This document shows, in pieces, positions 25,930 through 34,175 of a DNA stretch of 64,000 bases. A program made the position numbers and the translations under genes. Each line of letters begins with the position of its first letter. The first letter of the stretch is position 1. The stretch lies in NCBI RefSeq assembly GCF_900186865.1, contig NZ_LT906480.1:1010001-1074000 (forward strand), read 5' to 3'. This DNA is from Stenotrophomonas maltophilia. Its GTDB lineage: Bacteria; Pseudomonadota; Gammaproteobacteria; Xanthomonadales; Xanthomonadaceae. Below the pieces are notes generated by a model, which had not been told where the DNA came from, did no database searches, and saw nothing but the letters and a program-made list of their open reading frames with translations.

Positions 25930-26128
25930 AGTGCCGTCTCACGCATTGGGACCGCATTCTGCAAGAAACGTCTAACAGAGATGGACGATCCGCGTGCAGT
26001 GATCTTGTTGCGCGGATGCAGGCACCGACGCGGCCTTCAGAGGTGTGTCAGACACCAAGCAGCCACCGATGACGTCCGAGTGTGGCGGCCCCAGCATGGA
26101 GGCGTACACAGCGCCTCCTACGCAATGA
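25833..26128 (-). other. G-I junction: 296-bp noncoding slot in the head operon
   Basis: Genes around this gap overlap or abut, so 296 bp is exceptional. A hairpin (arms 26098-26104 and 26112-26118) lies 10 bp after gene G. Two minus-strand micro-frames of 41 (25972-26097) and 42 codons (25829-25957) exist but lack good ribosome sites. The second contains the promoter-like dyad and ends on the I start as ATGA. In related Pseudomonas transposable phages this exact slot is a variable site that holds anti-CRISPR genes. Here I see no convincing gene. Confidence 0.55.
25863..25880 (-). promoter_or_regulatory. Late-promoter-like dyad upstream of gene I
   Basis: GTCTTTGAAACTGGTTTC, containing the 12-bp palindrome GAAACTGGTTTC (25869-25880), is repeated without change at 33571-33588 upstream of the lysozyme gene. 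The two positions correspond to Mu late promoters PI and Plys. A binding site for the Mor/C-type activator is likely. A -10 element is not obvious. Confidence 0.5.
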
Positions 26129-26698
26129 TCACTCGAAGGCGCCGCTCACGTGATCCTGGGCGATATCCAGCAGCTCCTTCTCATCCTCGCGACTGACACC
26201 GAGCCACGGGCGAGCGGCGATGGTGTTCGTGTACGCGGGCATTGTGACCGAGCGCTTGTAGCGCGCGTTCCTACGACTGGCTTTGACGAACCGGCTGCCG
26301 CCCTTACCCGTCTTCAGGTGGATGTTGGCCGGACGCGCGGCGCGTTGGATGGTGCCGCCGAATTGGTGGATGGCGCCATAGGGTGCATTGGTACCGACCA
26401 GGACGGCATCGTTCCCGTCCGTTTGCCATGAAGCCATGTCACCGAGCATGTGGAAATCGAACTTCAGAATCGGCACGCCAGGGCGCTTCTTCTGTTTCCA
26501 GCGCTTGTAGCTTGGCTCAAGCGCGCGCCATCGATGTCCAGTCGGGTCACGCTCCTTTGCGGCCCGCTCGCGCGTGGACCTCAGCAGGTACTCGCCCCAG
26601 TCCTTCAGGATCAGCTGGCGCGCCTCGCCTTCCAGCTGCCGCAGCGCTTCGGCCAGACCGGGTGTCGCCGAATCAAGGGTGACTTCGAGCTGCGCCAT
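26129..26698 (-). CDS. Phage virion morphogenesis protein (Mu G-like)
   Basis: A 189-residue protein of the Mu gpG / P2 gpS family, placed directly after F as in Mu. Recognisable segments are an N-terminal helix RQLEGEARQLILKDWGEYLL, RAAKERDPTGHRWRALEPSYKRWK, VLVGTNAPYGAIHQFGGTI and the C-terminal ARPWLGVSREDE. Members act in tail-joining or head-completion steps. It overlaps the F stop at 26698 by one base. Confidence 0.85.
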   Translation of the reverse strand: MAQLEVTLDSATPGLAEALRQLEGEARQLILKDWGEYLLRSTRERAAKERDPTGHRWRALEPSYKRWKQKKRPGVPILKFDFHMLGDMASWQTDGNDAVLVGTNAPYGAIHQFGGTIQRAARPANIHLKTGKGGSRFVKASRRNARYKRSVTMPAYTNTIAARPWLGVSREDEKELLDIAQDHVSGAFE

Positions 26699-27975
26699 CA
26701 GATATCTCCCTGCAGCAGCTGCAGCGTGCCATCGGCAACGCCGCGCTGGAGCTCGGCGGGCATCAGCATCTGCAGCTGGGACTGCACCGTGCTGACGCCC
26801 GTTTCCGAGATGGCCACATCGACCACTATGAAGGCAGGACGTCCCACCGCCAGCACATAGCGCAAGCGGCCTGCGGCAGCGTCCAGCAGGATGGCCACCG
26901 CATCGAGAAGGCGAATCGGCAGCTCGGCTGCGGCGATGGCCACCGCGCCAGGCCGAGTGATGGGGAGCTGCTCGGCCAACACGGCAAAGGCCGCCGTCGC
27001 TGGGCGAACGGTGGCACGCTGCAGCTGCGATACCAGTCCAGGCGACAGTGCCCCGGCCAGGTAGCGGGCAGCGTGGGCAGCATCGGCATCAATGCTGGCC
27101 AGCCAGCTGGCATAGCCGGCCTGCAGAGCATCCCTGGCGCGCGGCCGCGCCAAGGCCTGGGCAGCGCTGGCCGCCGCTGGCGCCGCCGGCAACCGCGCTC
27201 CCGCCTCCAGGGCGTTCTGCAGAGCGGAGGTCAGCTGCCCGGTCAACGATGGTGGGGTGACCGGACCACCGCGGCCACTGGGCCAGTGGTCGGCCGTTGC
27301 ACCCGGCGCGTAGCCGAACCCTGGATCGACGCCTGCCGGCGTCAGCACGGTGCGCGCCCCACCGGGACTGCGCTGGCCGACGATCACCGGCTGCATCACG
27401 ATCTCGGGAGCCTTGTCGGGACCATCCTTGCCCAACCGGCGCAGGTCGCGCTCGTTGAGCGCATCGACGTAGCACTGGCAGCCCCAGCCGTTGGCTGGAT
27501 AGTGGTAGCGCCACCACGGATCGTCGTGGCGCAACACCATGCCGTTCCAGGATACGTGCAGCGGCCGCGGATGTTCGACGGCGTCGTTGTGGTTGTAGCG
27601 CCAGAACGGCCGAACCTTGATCAGCTGCTGCAGCTGGGCCCAGCGGCCGGCGTTGTAACTCTGGCGCAGGTTGGTCTCGTAGATCACCCGCGAGCGCCAG
27701 TTCCGGCCGCCGTTGTAGTCCCAGCCATGCGTGGCCACGATCCGGTCGAAGTCCTCCCGGAACTGTTCCAGTGTGCGGCCTTCGGCGATCACCCGGTCAA
27801 TGGACTGCCGGAAATCGGCCAGTAGCGCGTCACGGTTGGCGCCGGCCACCATGAAGCTGGTGTCGTGCTCGGATTCCCAAACGTCGAGGTAGCTCTCGGT
27901 CAGCACGTTCTTCTTGCGACGGAAGAACTCGATCTGCTCCTTGAAGGGCAATTGAGCGTAGGCAACCGCAGCCAT
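26698..27975 (-). CDS. Mu F-like head morphogenesis protein
   Basis: A 425-residue protein. The first 200 residues match the MuF / SPP1 gp7 minor head domain, with FFRRKKNVLTESYLDVWESEHDTSFMVAG, RSRVIYETNLRQSYNAGRW and the Cys/His cluster HPANGWGCQCYVDALNERDL. The last part is Ala-rich and hydrophobic, probably an internal or DNA-contacting extension. MuF proteins are associated with the portal and are packaged in the capsid. The position directly behind the portal gene supports the call. Confidence 0.88.
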   Translation of the reverse strand: MAAVAYAQLPFKEQIEFFRRKKNVLTESYLDVWESEHDTSFMVAGANRDALLADFRQSIDRVIAEGRTLEQFREDFDRIVATHGWDYNGGRNWRSRVIYETNLRQSYNAGRWAQLQQLIKVRPFWRYNHNDAVEHPRPLHVSWNGMVLRHDDPWWRYHYPANGWGCQCYVDALNERDLRRLGKDGPDKAPEIVMQPVIVGQRSPGGARTVLTPAGVDPGFGYAPGATADHWPSGRGGPVTPPSLTGQLTSALQNALEAGARLPAAPAAASAAQALARPRARDALQAGYASWLASIDADAAHAARYLAGALSPGLVSQLQRATVRPATAAFAVLAEQLPITRPGAVAIAAAELPIRLLDAVAILLDAAAGRLRYVLAVGRPAFIVVDVAISETGVSTVQSQLQMLMPAELQRGVADGTLQLLQGDI

Positions 27976-27978
27976 TGA

Positions 27979-29505
27979 TCAGTCCCCCGCGCCCTGGATG
28001 TCGGTACGGCCGGCCAGCGTCGCTGCCGTCATCGCATCGGCCATCACCGAGGCGTAGTCGTCCAGGGTCATGTTCGGGTGCAGCTCAAACAGCCGGTCGC
28101 GCAATTGCTCCAGCGAGTCGACCTCATCAACCAGCTGGCGGATCTGCTCGACCCATCCAGCACCAATGGGCGACAGCCGGCGATCGAGCTGCTGGCCCAG
28201 CTCGACAGCGGGATCGGGCGTCTTCGGGGTGGCGTCGGCAAAGGCGGCGGGATAGTGCCTGCGCAGCAAGCTGACCACCGCACCGCTGGCGTCGGCGAAC
28301 TGGGCGCCATCGATCGCCGTCGGTACCGCAGGCGGATCCTGCGGCGCCTGGACAGGCTCGTAGTTGTCGCCATAGGTCTGATCCATGTAGACCTGCTTGG
28401 GCTTGTAGCCGAGGTCGAGGATCTTCTTGTCGCGGCTGGCGGTAGCGTCCAGATCCTCCGGCTCTTCCGTGACGCGATAGACCCGAGGAATGGCTGCGCC
28501 GGGGAAGTTCCATTCGGTGAGCCAGCGCGCTGGCCCCTTGTTGAAGGACTCGCACACCAGGTCGGCATCGGAGGTAATGATGTCGCGGCGCACCTCGCGC
28601 TGCAGCTGGTCGTTGCCCAGCTTGCCGGGCGTGCCCTGGGTGCTGGCGGTCTGGCCCAGCACCACCTTCTGGATGGTGGCATCCATGTAGTCCTGCAGGG
28701 CCTTGTAGTCGGCCGTGCCACTACGTCCGGCCTCCAGCAACGCCAGCTCCATTCCCTTGGGCATGATGATGCCGCTGTCGGTCTGGATCGCGCGGGTGGC
28801 CTGCAGCAGCTTGGCCTTCTCCGGATCGGTTGCGTTGGTGTCGTACTTGCCCACCGCGGTGGGCATGCCGAACTTCTCAAGGAAGATCAGCCAGAACTTG
28901 AGCCCGTTGCGCTTGAACAGCACCGGCCAGTACAGCCAGTGCGCCAAGCCGAGGCCGTACGGCTCATCGTCGTGGTCGGCACCGGAGCAGAAGTTCCAGA
29001 AATAGGGCGCGTGCGCCGGCACGCCCTCGGTCATCTGGGTCTGGGTGAGCAGGCGCAGATCACCTTCCTTGCCGTAACGGAAGCGCCGACGGTTACGGAC
29101 CTTGATGTCCTTCAGGCCGATGCGAGTACCGTCGACCTTGTACAGGATCTCCGCCACGCCATAGCCGTAGAACACGCCGAAGAGCATCTTGCGGGTGACG
29201 TTGTCCCAGCCGATGCCATGCAGCTGCTCCTGCAGATACTCTGCCGCCTGGCGGTCGATGCGCTTCTCGCCGCCGGGCTCCACCTGCCATTCGCAGGCCA
29301 CCACCGAATCCTGGCGAGAGCCGAAGGTGGTCTTCACCTCCGGGTCGGACAGCACCTGTTCGTAGATCTGAAGGTCGTAGCCGCCGCGGTTGCGCAGGAC
29401 ACTGTCAAAGGGCAGCAGCAGTGGCCCGGTGTAGCCACGGGTGATGTCGATGCCATCGGCAGTGGTGGCAATCTCGCGGCCGATCTCTGGGCGGGCGGTG
29501 GTCAT
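27979..29505 (-). CDS. Portal protein (DUF935, Mu gp29-like)
   Basis: A 508-residue protein of the DUF935 portal family. Characteristic segments are DPEVKTTFGSRQDSVVACEWQVEPGG, KMLFGVFYGYGVAEILYKVDGTRIGL, the PYGLGLAHWLYWPVLFKRNGLKFWLIFLEKFGMP motif and QDYMDATIQKVVLGQTASTQGTPGKLG. It would form the dodecameric ring through which DNA enters. It overlaps the terminase stop by four bases and lies upstream of F, as in Mu. Confidence 0.92.
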   Translation of the reverse strand: MTTARPEIGREIATTADGIDITRGYTGPLLLPFDSVLRNRGGYDLQIYEQVLSDPEVKTTFGSRQDSVVACEWQVEPGGEKRIDRQAAEYLQEQLHGIGWDNVTRKMLFGVFYGYGVAEILYKVDGTRIGLKDIKVRNRRRFRYGKEGDLRLLTQTQMTEGVPAHAPYFWNFCSGADHDDEPYGLGLAHWLYWPVLFKRNGLKFWLIFLEKFGMPTAVGKYDTNATDPEKAKLLQATRAIQTDSGIIMPKGMELALLEAGRSGTADYKALQDYMDATIQKVVLGQTASTQGTPGKLGNDQLQREVRRDIITSDADLVCESFNKGPARWLTEWNFPGAAIPRVYRVTEEPEDLDATASRDKKILDLGYKPKQVYMDQTYGDNYEPVQAPQDPPAVPTAIDGAQFADASGAVVSLLRRHYPAAFADATPKTPDPAVELGQQLDRRLSPIGAGWVEQIRQLVDEVDSLEQLRDRLFELHPNMTLDDYASVMADAMTAATLAGRTDIQGAGD

Positions 29506-31238
29506 GCAAATCCTCCAAAATCATTGCCGCCGCTGACCGTGCCGAAGGCATCATCGGTCACGACGGTGGCCACGCCGTCGGCTCGGCCGTCGCCGATGTA
29601 GGCGCGCGCACCGGCCGCCTGGAACTCGATGGGCACCGAGGTGACGTGGTTGAGTGCGGCAAACTGCATCAGCACGCCGGCGATCGCGCCGTCGCCGTGG
29701 CGCACCAGCTCCGGATCCTGCAGGTCCTTTCGCTCCAAACGCGGCACCATCGGGATGCCGTCGACGTACTCCACTGCGCGGTGGTCGTCTTCCAGGGACG
29801 CGTCCCTGGGTAGGCTGAGGAAGCCGTCTTCGAACAGCGCGATGTACTTGGGCATCCATTCGCCGTACCAGGGGCGCGACAGGGTGACCTCGTGGATTGG
29901 GCCACCGATGTAGCGGCCCGTCTCGGTATCGAGCTCAGCCCGGCCGTAGCGGTCGCCGGTGTACTCCATCAAGGTCTGGCCGGGACCAGTGGCATCGCCG
30001 GCAAATGACCAGCGACCAGGGAATCCTTCCTTCAGCGCGTCCAGCAGCGCCCACAGGATCTGCTCCTGCTGGCGGGTGGGCGCGTTGGCCATCTCGATCA
30101 GGAACGGCACGTCGCGGCGCAGATCCTGCCCGACCTTGGCAGGCTTGATGACCGAGAAGTGACGGTGGCGCGCGAAGTCCATGCCGATCGCCCAGCGCCC
30201 GGTGAACCCGGCCACCGCAGCACGGAGCACTGGCAGCAACGTGGTAGCAATCCAGACCGAGCACCAGATCTCGCGCTCCTTCTCAGAGCGCTTGGGGAAG
30301 TCATCATCGAAGACCAGGCGCAGCACGGGCCGGACCTCGGGCATGGCCCGATCGATCCAGACCGAAGGGATGGCTGAGCCATCGCCATCGCGCGGGATGA
30401 CGTCCAGCTCCTCGCGCATGGCGGCCTTGCGCGGGCCGTAGGCCGAGCGGATGGCGGTGTACCACTCCTTCTTGCCCTCGGCGGTGGCATCCTTGCCACG
30501 CATGGCGCAGACCCGCTCGTACAGGCCATTGGACACCGCATCATCGAAACTGATGCGGATGACCCCGGCCTTCTTGCCGTAGCGGCCGGCCTGGACGTCC
30601 TGCACCAGCTGATTGAACGGGTTCTTCTTGCCACGGTGGGTGGACCACACGCGGATGCGGCCACCCCAGATCAGCAGCGCGGTGGCCGACTCGAGCACCT
30701 TGGCCACGTCCTTGTGCAGCGCCGCTTCGTCCAGGTCGACCACGCCCTGCAGGCCGTGGATGTTCTCCGGGCGCGAGGACAGTGCCGTGATACGGAAACC
30801 ACTGGCGAAGCGAACCCGGAATGCCTGGATCTGCCGACTGGTGCCGTCGGGCTGCTGGTCCTGGAAGATGTGCTGCTCGATCCGCGAGGCCTGGCCTCGA
30901 GCGATGATCGGCGCGAACTTGGCCACGTAGCCAATGAACTCCAGGCCCTTTTCCTTGGTGTCGGCCATATACCACACGTTGTCACCGCCGGCGTCCTTAG
31001 CGGAAGCCGCAGTGATGGTGTCGGCCAAGGCCTGGGCAAAGGTGATGCCGGTACGGCGCCCCTTCTCGCAGACCGCGATATCCAGCCCTTCCTGCATCCG
31101 GATCCATTCGGACTGATGGGCCATCAGTACGCCAGCCTTACTGATGTCGAAGTTGGCCGAAATGGCGCGCACGCTCTCGGGCAACTCATCCCAGTCCAGG
31201 ATGCGCTCGGTATCGGGCAGGGAACCGAGTGCGCTCAC
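29502..31238 (-). CDS. Terminase large subunit (Mu gp28-like)
   Basis: A 578-residue packaging ATPase and nuclease. The N-terminal ATPase part shows CEKGRRTGITFAQALADT in the Walker-A position and VDLDEAALHKDV near the Walker-B position (GVVDLDEA). The C-terminal nuclease part shows WAIGMDFARHRHFSVI and SFAGDATGPGQTLMEYTGDRYG, both Asp-containing as expected for the RNase-H-like fold. It should cut and pump replicated phage DNA. In Mu-like phages packaging starts near the left end and takes in flanking host DNA. Confidence 0.92.
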   Translation of the reverse strand: MSALGSLPDTERILDWDELPESVRAISANFDISKAGVLMAHQSEWIRMQEGLDIAVCEKGRRTGITFAQALADTITAASAKDAGGDNVWYMADTKEKGLEFIGYVAKFAPIIARGQASRIEQHIFQDQQPDGTSRQIQAFRVRFASGFRITALSSRPENIHGLQGVVDLDEAALHKDVAKVLESATALLIWGGRIRVWSTHRGKKNPFNQLVQDVQAGRYGKKAGVIRISFDDAVSNGLYERVCAMRGKDATAEGKKEWYTAIRSAYGPRKAAMREELDVIPRDGDGSAIPSVWIDRAMPEVRPVLRLVFDDDFPKRSEKEREIWCSVWIATTLLPVLRAAVAGFTGRWAIGMDFARHRHFSVIKPAKVGQDLRRDVPFLIEMANAPTRQQEQILWALLDALKEGFPGRWSFAGDATGPGQTLMEYTGDRYGRAELDTETGRYIGGPIHEVTLSRPWYGEWMPKYIALFEDGFLSLPRDASLEDDHRAVEYVDGIPMVPRLERKDLQDPELVRHGDGAIAGVLMQFAALNHVTSVPIEFQAAGARAYIGDGRADGVATVVTDDAFGTVSGGNDFGGFA

Positions 31239-31796
31239 TTAGCCGACCCCATGCAGTACTTGGTTCTTCCAGAAGTCCACCCCGGCAGCGTCCAGGCCCT
31301 GTGCGCGTGCCGCTTCCTCAACCCGGCTGGCAGCGTCGATCAGCGCCTTCTGGCGGATCTCGCCGGCCCATTTCTCGCGCACGATGGAAGAGCGGGTCAG
31401 TTCAGCAATGGCCTTAGCCGCCTTGCTGTACAGCGCAATGCGATCGGCTGGGGAAATGTTCTCATCGTCCTGGTCGGCCGCTTCCTGGAACTGCAGCAGC
31501 GCTTCGAACAGGTCGGTCTGCAGCAGGCCCAGCAGTGCACTACCGCGCTCGGCGGCATTATCCGGCGCCTGCTCGGCCACCAGCTTCATGGCCTCGGTGC
31601 TGGCACTGATCGAGGCCAAGCGGCGCTTGAGCCGCTTGGCCCGCTCGTTGACGGTGGTCTTGCTGATCTCATAGCCCTGCTCGCCGAGCCATTCAGACAG
31701 CGAAATGCTGCCGCCGAAGGCATTGGCGACCAGGCGCCGATCCAGCTCGTCGCGCACCTCGGCCGGCAATAGGTCGATCTTGCTCACGGGAGGCAT
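31239..31796 (-). CDS. DUF3486 protein (Mu gp27-like, probable small terminase)
   Basis: A 185-residue helical protein that matches DUF3486. The N-terminus SKIDLLPAEVRDELDRRLVANAFGG is followed by a helix-turn-helix (SLSEWLGEQGYEISKTTVNERAKRLKRRLA) and long helices rich in Ala, Glu and Gln. I start it at MPPVSK (31796). Mu gp27 is thought to act as the DNA-recognition subunit of packaging. The adjacent terminase start at 31238 fits that role. Confidence 0.85.
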   Translation of the reverse strand: MPPVSKIDLLPAEVRDELDRRLVANAFGGSISLSEWLGEQGYEISKTTVNERAKRLKRRLASISASTEAMKLVAEQAPDNAAERGSALLGLLQTDLFEALLQFQEAADQDDENISPADRIALYSKAAKAIAELTRSSIVREKWAGEIRQKALIDAASRVEEAARAQGLDAAGVDFWKNQVLHGVG

Positions 31797-31800
31797 GGGA

Positions 31801-32124
31801 TCACCAATACTTCGGTGGGCGCGCGATGCCCGGCCCGCAGTCGATGCTGTACTCGACAATATCCACACCGTGGCGCGTCAGCTCAGCCGACCACGGCCCC
31901 GAAGGGGATTTGGTGATGTCGATCAGGCGACGGGTGTCCAGGTAATCCAGCTCCCTGCGCACTTCCAAGGCGGTGGCATCCGGATACATGTCCTGGGCGG
32001 CGCCAGCCAGGACGGCTTCGCCGATCGGATAGGGGCGAGAGCGATCCAGCACCAGCAGCATCAGCCAGCGCAGCTGCTCCCGGCGCAACTTGCCCAGATC
32101 GGGCCCCTGATTTCCGTGACTCAC
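31801..32124 (-). CDS. Mu gp26-like small winged-helix protein
   Basis: A 107-residue protein at the gp26 position between DUF2730 and DUF3486. The sequence suggests a compact winged-helix: LRREQLRWLMLLVLDRSRPYPIGEAVL, DATALEVRRELDYLDTRRLI and a hairpin SPSGPWSAELTRHGVDIVEY. The function in Mu is not established. A regulatory or packaging-assist role is possible. Confidence 0.7.
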   Translation of the reverse strand: MSHGNQGPDLGKLRREQLRWLMLLVLDRSRPYPIGEAVLAGAAQDMYPDATALEVRRELDYLDTRRLIDITKSPSGPWSAELTRHGVDIVEYSIDCGPGIARPPKYW

Positions 32125-32438
32125 GACTTGCTCCCCTTGTTCTGCATGTTCTTGATTTCCGACGCCACGGCATCGAGCTTGGCCTCGATGACACTCTGCC
32201 CACGGGCGTAGTCCTCGCGGCGCACGTAGTCCTTGGCCACTTCGAGCCGGAAGTTGGTGAGCTCGCCCTCAACTTCGCGCCAGCGCTTGCTGTCGTTGAT
32301 CAGGATGGCCAACTGCTGATCAGTGCGTTGCTGCAGTTGGTTGACCAGCCAGCGGCCGCCGGCGATCAGGCCGCCGAGCAGCGTGATGCCGATGCCGGCG
32401 AACCACACCAGGTAGAGCGGTTGCACTTCAACGATCAT
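32121..32438 (-). CDS. DUF2730 protein with N-terminal membrane helix (Mu gp25-like)
   Basis: A 105-residue protein with one transmembrane segment (YLVWFAGIGITLLGGLIAGGRWLV, about 8-31) and a charged coiled-coil tail. This is the standard layout of DUF2730 / Mu gp25. It overlaps the Rz stop by the ATGA sequence at 32435-32438. A role in lysis timing has been proposed for such genes because they sit beside Rz, and no separate holin is visible in this phage. Confidence 0.75.
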   Translation of the reverse strand: MIVEVQPLYLVWFAGIGITLLGGLIAGGRWLVNQLQQRTDQQLAILINDSKRWREVEGELTNFRLEVAKDYVRREDYARGQSVIEAKLDAVASEIKNMQNKGSKS

Positions 32439-32718
32439 GGACTGGTCTCGACGGAGAGGCGCTGTCCAGTGAGGGCGCTGATGGAGCGCTGACAGGCCCG
32501 GACGTGTTTGTCGGCGTCGCGCCCGACTCGAACAAAATCGCCCGCAACCTCTGCTCGTAGTTGGGCGCTCGCATCACGTTCGACGGCGCCAGAGACGGCT
32601 TCGGACAAGCGGGCGGTGTGGCAGGTGGCAAGGTCGTTGCGCAGCCTGAGATTGCCAGAATGCACGTCAGCCACAACAGCAGCTGGGATGGACGCGGACG
32701 CCTCCCGATCATGTTCAT
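32428..32718 (-). CDS. o-spanin Rz1, nested in the Rz gene in another frame
   Basis: A 96-residue lipoprotein in the +1 frame of Rz. The signal SQLLLWLTCILAISGC puts the lipidated Cys at residue 26, and the mature part is proline-rich (TTLPPATPPACPKPS). This is the classical signature of an outer-membrane o-spanin. Almost the whole gene lies inside Rz, as in many phages, though it runs seven bases beyond the Rz stop. Confidence 0.88.
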   Translation of the reverse strand: MNMIGRRPRPSQLLLWLTCILAISGCATTLPPATPPACPKPSLAPSNVMRAPNYEQRLRAILFESGATPTNTSGPVSAPSAPSLDSASPSRPVHDR

Positions 32719-32941
32719 GTTCGTCTCCGATCTGGGCCATCACCGTGGCCTGGGTGTGCTCGGTGTCGCGAGCGCTGCGCTCGTCTTCCAGCTGCGATTG
32801 AAGGGTGGTCAGGCGCTGCTGGGACGTGGCGTCGCGAGCCTGGGCATCCAAGGCATTGCCGCGGTAGAGAAGGGCCGCGGCAATGGCCACCAGCAGGAGC
32901 ACCAGCAGCAGGGCGATCGTTACGATCAGTGCGCGAATCAT
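32435..32941 (-). CDS. i-spanin Rz
   Basis: A 168-residue protein with one N-terminal transmembrane helix (ALIVTIALLLVLLLVAIAAALLY) and a long periplasmic coiled coil with repeated Gln, Arg and Glu. I choose MIRALIV (32941) because it overlaps the lysozyme stop as TGATG. It would bridge to Rz1 and fuse inner and outer membranes at the last step of lysis. Confidence 0.85.
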   Translation of the reverse strand: MIRALIVTIALLLVLLLVAIAAALLYRGNALDAQARDATSQQRLTTLQSQLEDERSARDTEHTQATVMAQIGDEHEHDREASASIPAAVVADVHSGNLRLRNDLATCHTARLSEAVSGAVERDASAQLRAEVAGDFVRVGRDADKHVRACQRSISALTGQRLSVETSP

Positions 32942-33459
32942 CAGTACCGGCCCTCGCACATCGCGCGCTCAGCCGTGCGGCGGCGTTCAAGTCCTTTGTA
33001 TGGCCGGCCGCCGGCGTTGGCCCAGTTGCTCAGCTGGGCGCATGCAAGATCCCATCGGCCTTGGTTGGCGTAGACACGGATCCGCGGCTGCTGGCCGTTG
33101 CGCAGGGTGCACAGGCCGTCCTTCACCCCGGCGCCGCCAGGGCCCACGTTGAAGGCGAACGACGTCAGGGCGGCTGCCTGGTAGTCGGTCATCGGCACCT
33201 TGATGCAGCTTTGCACGGTGTTCCAGGCGACACCAAGGTCCGACTGGAGCAGGCGCTCGCACTCTGCGCGGGTGTAGGTGCGCTGTTCGACGTTTGCCGT
33301 ATGGCCGTAGCAAACCGTCAGTTTGCCCACTACATCGCGGTAGGGCTGGGCCGAGTAGCCCTCGAAGGGCTGCACCAGCCCGAGCAGCAACGCCAGCATG
33401 GTCGCCAGCATTCCGCCCGCGATGGGCACTGCCTTGCTGCCGGGTTGCTCTGCTGCCAT
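32941..33459 (-). CDS. SAR endolysin, GH24 lysozyme
   Basis: A 172-residue muramidase. The start at 33459 has GGAGATGG upstream at the right spacing. Residues 11-29 form a weakly hydrophobic Gly/Ala/Leu signal-anchor (VPIAGGMLATMLALLLGLV). The catalytic triad E33-x8-D42-x5-T48 of T4-type lysozymes is intact. The SAR segment means the enzyme can be exported by the Sec system and then released. No holin gene is seen next to it, in line with a SAR-type pathway. It is the first gene of the late operon, just after the dyad at 33571-33588. Confidence 0.88.
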   Translation of the reverse strand: MAAEQPGSKAVPIAGGMLATMLALLLGLVQPFEGYSAQPYRDVVGKLTVCYGHTANVEQRTYTRAECERLLQSDLGVAWNTVQSCIKVPMTDYQAAALTSFAFNVGPGGAGVKDGLCTLRNGQQPRIRVYANQGRWDLACAQLSNWANAGGRPYKGLERRRTAERAMCEGRY

Positions 33460-33570
33460 GCGCCATCTCCAGGGAAAGATGGCCGACGGGCAGACGAGGA
33501 TGCCCGCCGGCCAGGTGCGCCATGCGCACACCAAACCGATGGGCAGAGTTTCAGGATTTGAAGGTGCGCC

Positions 33571-33588
33571 GTCTTTGAAACTGGTTTC
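33571..33588 (-). promoter_or_regulatory. Late-promoter-like dyad upstream of the lysis genes
   Basis: The 18-mer GTCTTTGAAACTGGTTTC is identical to the one at 25863-25880. The palindrome core is at 33577-33588, 118 bp before the lysozyme start. The position fits Mu Plys, and the activator would be the Mor-type protein at 45486-45842. Confidence 0.5.
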
Positions 33589-33677
33589 GAGGAACCTCGC
33601 GCGCGCGCGTGAGAGTGTGGCCTTTCATTGCGATCAACATCACAACGGGTGGACCGTCAGATCTCGATCGCCCCGAG

Positions 33678-34097
33678 TCAGTCTGGAACAGCTCGTGAAT
33701 TCACTTGGTTCTGTTGCCTGTGCGCGTGCTCGGCAGCAGGCTGACTGAAAAGCCTCTCGAGATCCTCAGGCGGGAGCTGGATGCCATCCATTTGGAAAAT
33801 TCTCTGGAATGTTCCATCCGTATTGAAGACCAGGATGACCTGCTTACTGGAGCTGCGCACATTGCCAGTCCAAAGACTGACTTTCGACTGGATGTATTGC
33901 CAGGTGTAGCCAGTAGCGCCGCTTGCCCCAACCGATGATCGCAGTGGCGGCGCTTCCAAGAGGGCGGCCGCCTCGCTCAGCGTTGTTTTTCCGATGACTA
34001 GATGCTTGAGATTCTGGTCTTTGAAGTCCTGGCCAATTACCGCCTTTGCACCGAGCAAGACCAACAGAACCGCGAGCGAAAAAACCAGCTTCTTCAT
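33678..34097 (-). CDS. Secreted BamE/SmpA-like protein behind the repressor gene
   Basis: A 139-residue protein with a signal peptide (MKKLVFSLAVLLVLLGAKAVIG, cleavage near residue 22) and no lipobox Cys. The mature part resembles the SmpA/BamE fold: LKHLVIGKTTLSEAAALLEAPP, a WQYIQ strand, and QVILVFNTDGTFQRIFQ. A strong GGAGG site precedes the start at 34097. It lies 78 bp after the repressor on the same strand and is not part of the late operon, which suggests expression in the lysogen. An envelope role such as superinfection exclusion is possible but not shown. Confidence 0.65.
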   Translation of the reverse strand: MKKLVFSLAVLLVLLGAKAVIGQDFKDQNLKHLVIGKTTLSEAAALLEAPPLRSSVGASGATGYTWQYIQSKVSLWTGNVRSSSKQVILVFNTDGTFQRIFQMDGIQLPPEDLERLFSQPAAEHAHRQQNQVNSRAVPD

Positions 34098-34175
34098 GAC
34101 GCCTCCTTGTCCGATTTGAATTCTGCGCATTGAAAAATGCGACCTTTAAAGCTCAACAGCAGGTCATCTACGGAC

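Noticed and set aside
25829..26097. Two micro-genes of 41 and 42 codons in the G-I gap
   Set aside because: There are no good ribosome sites, the composition looks noncoding, and one contains the promoter-like dyad. They are described as part of the region and not as genes.
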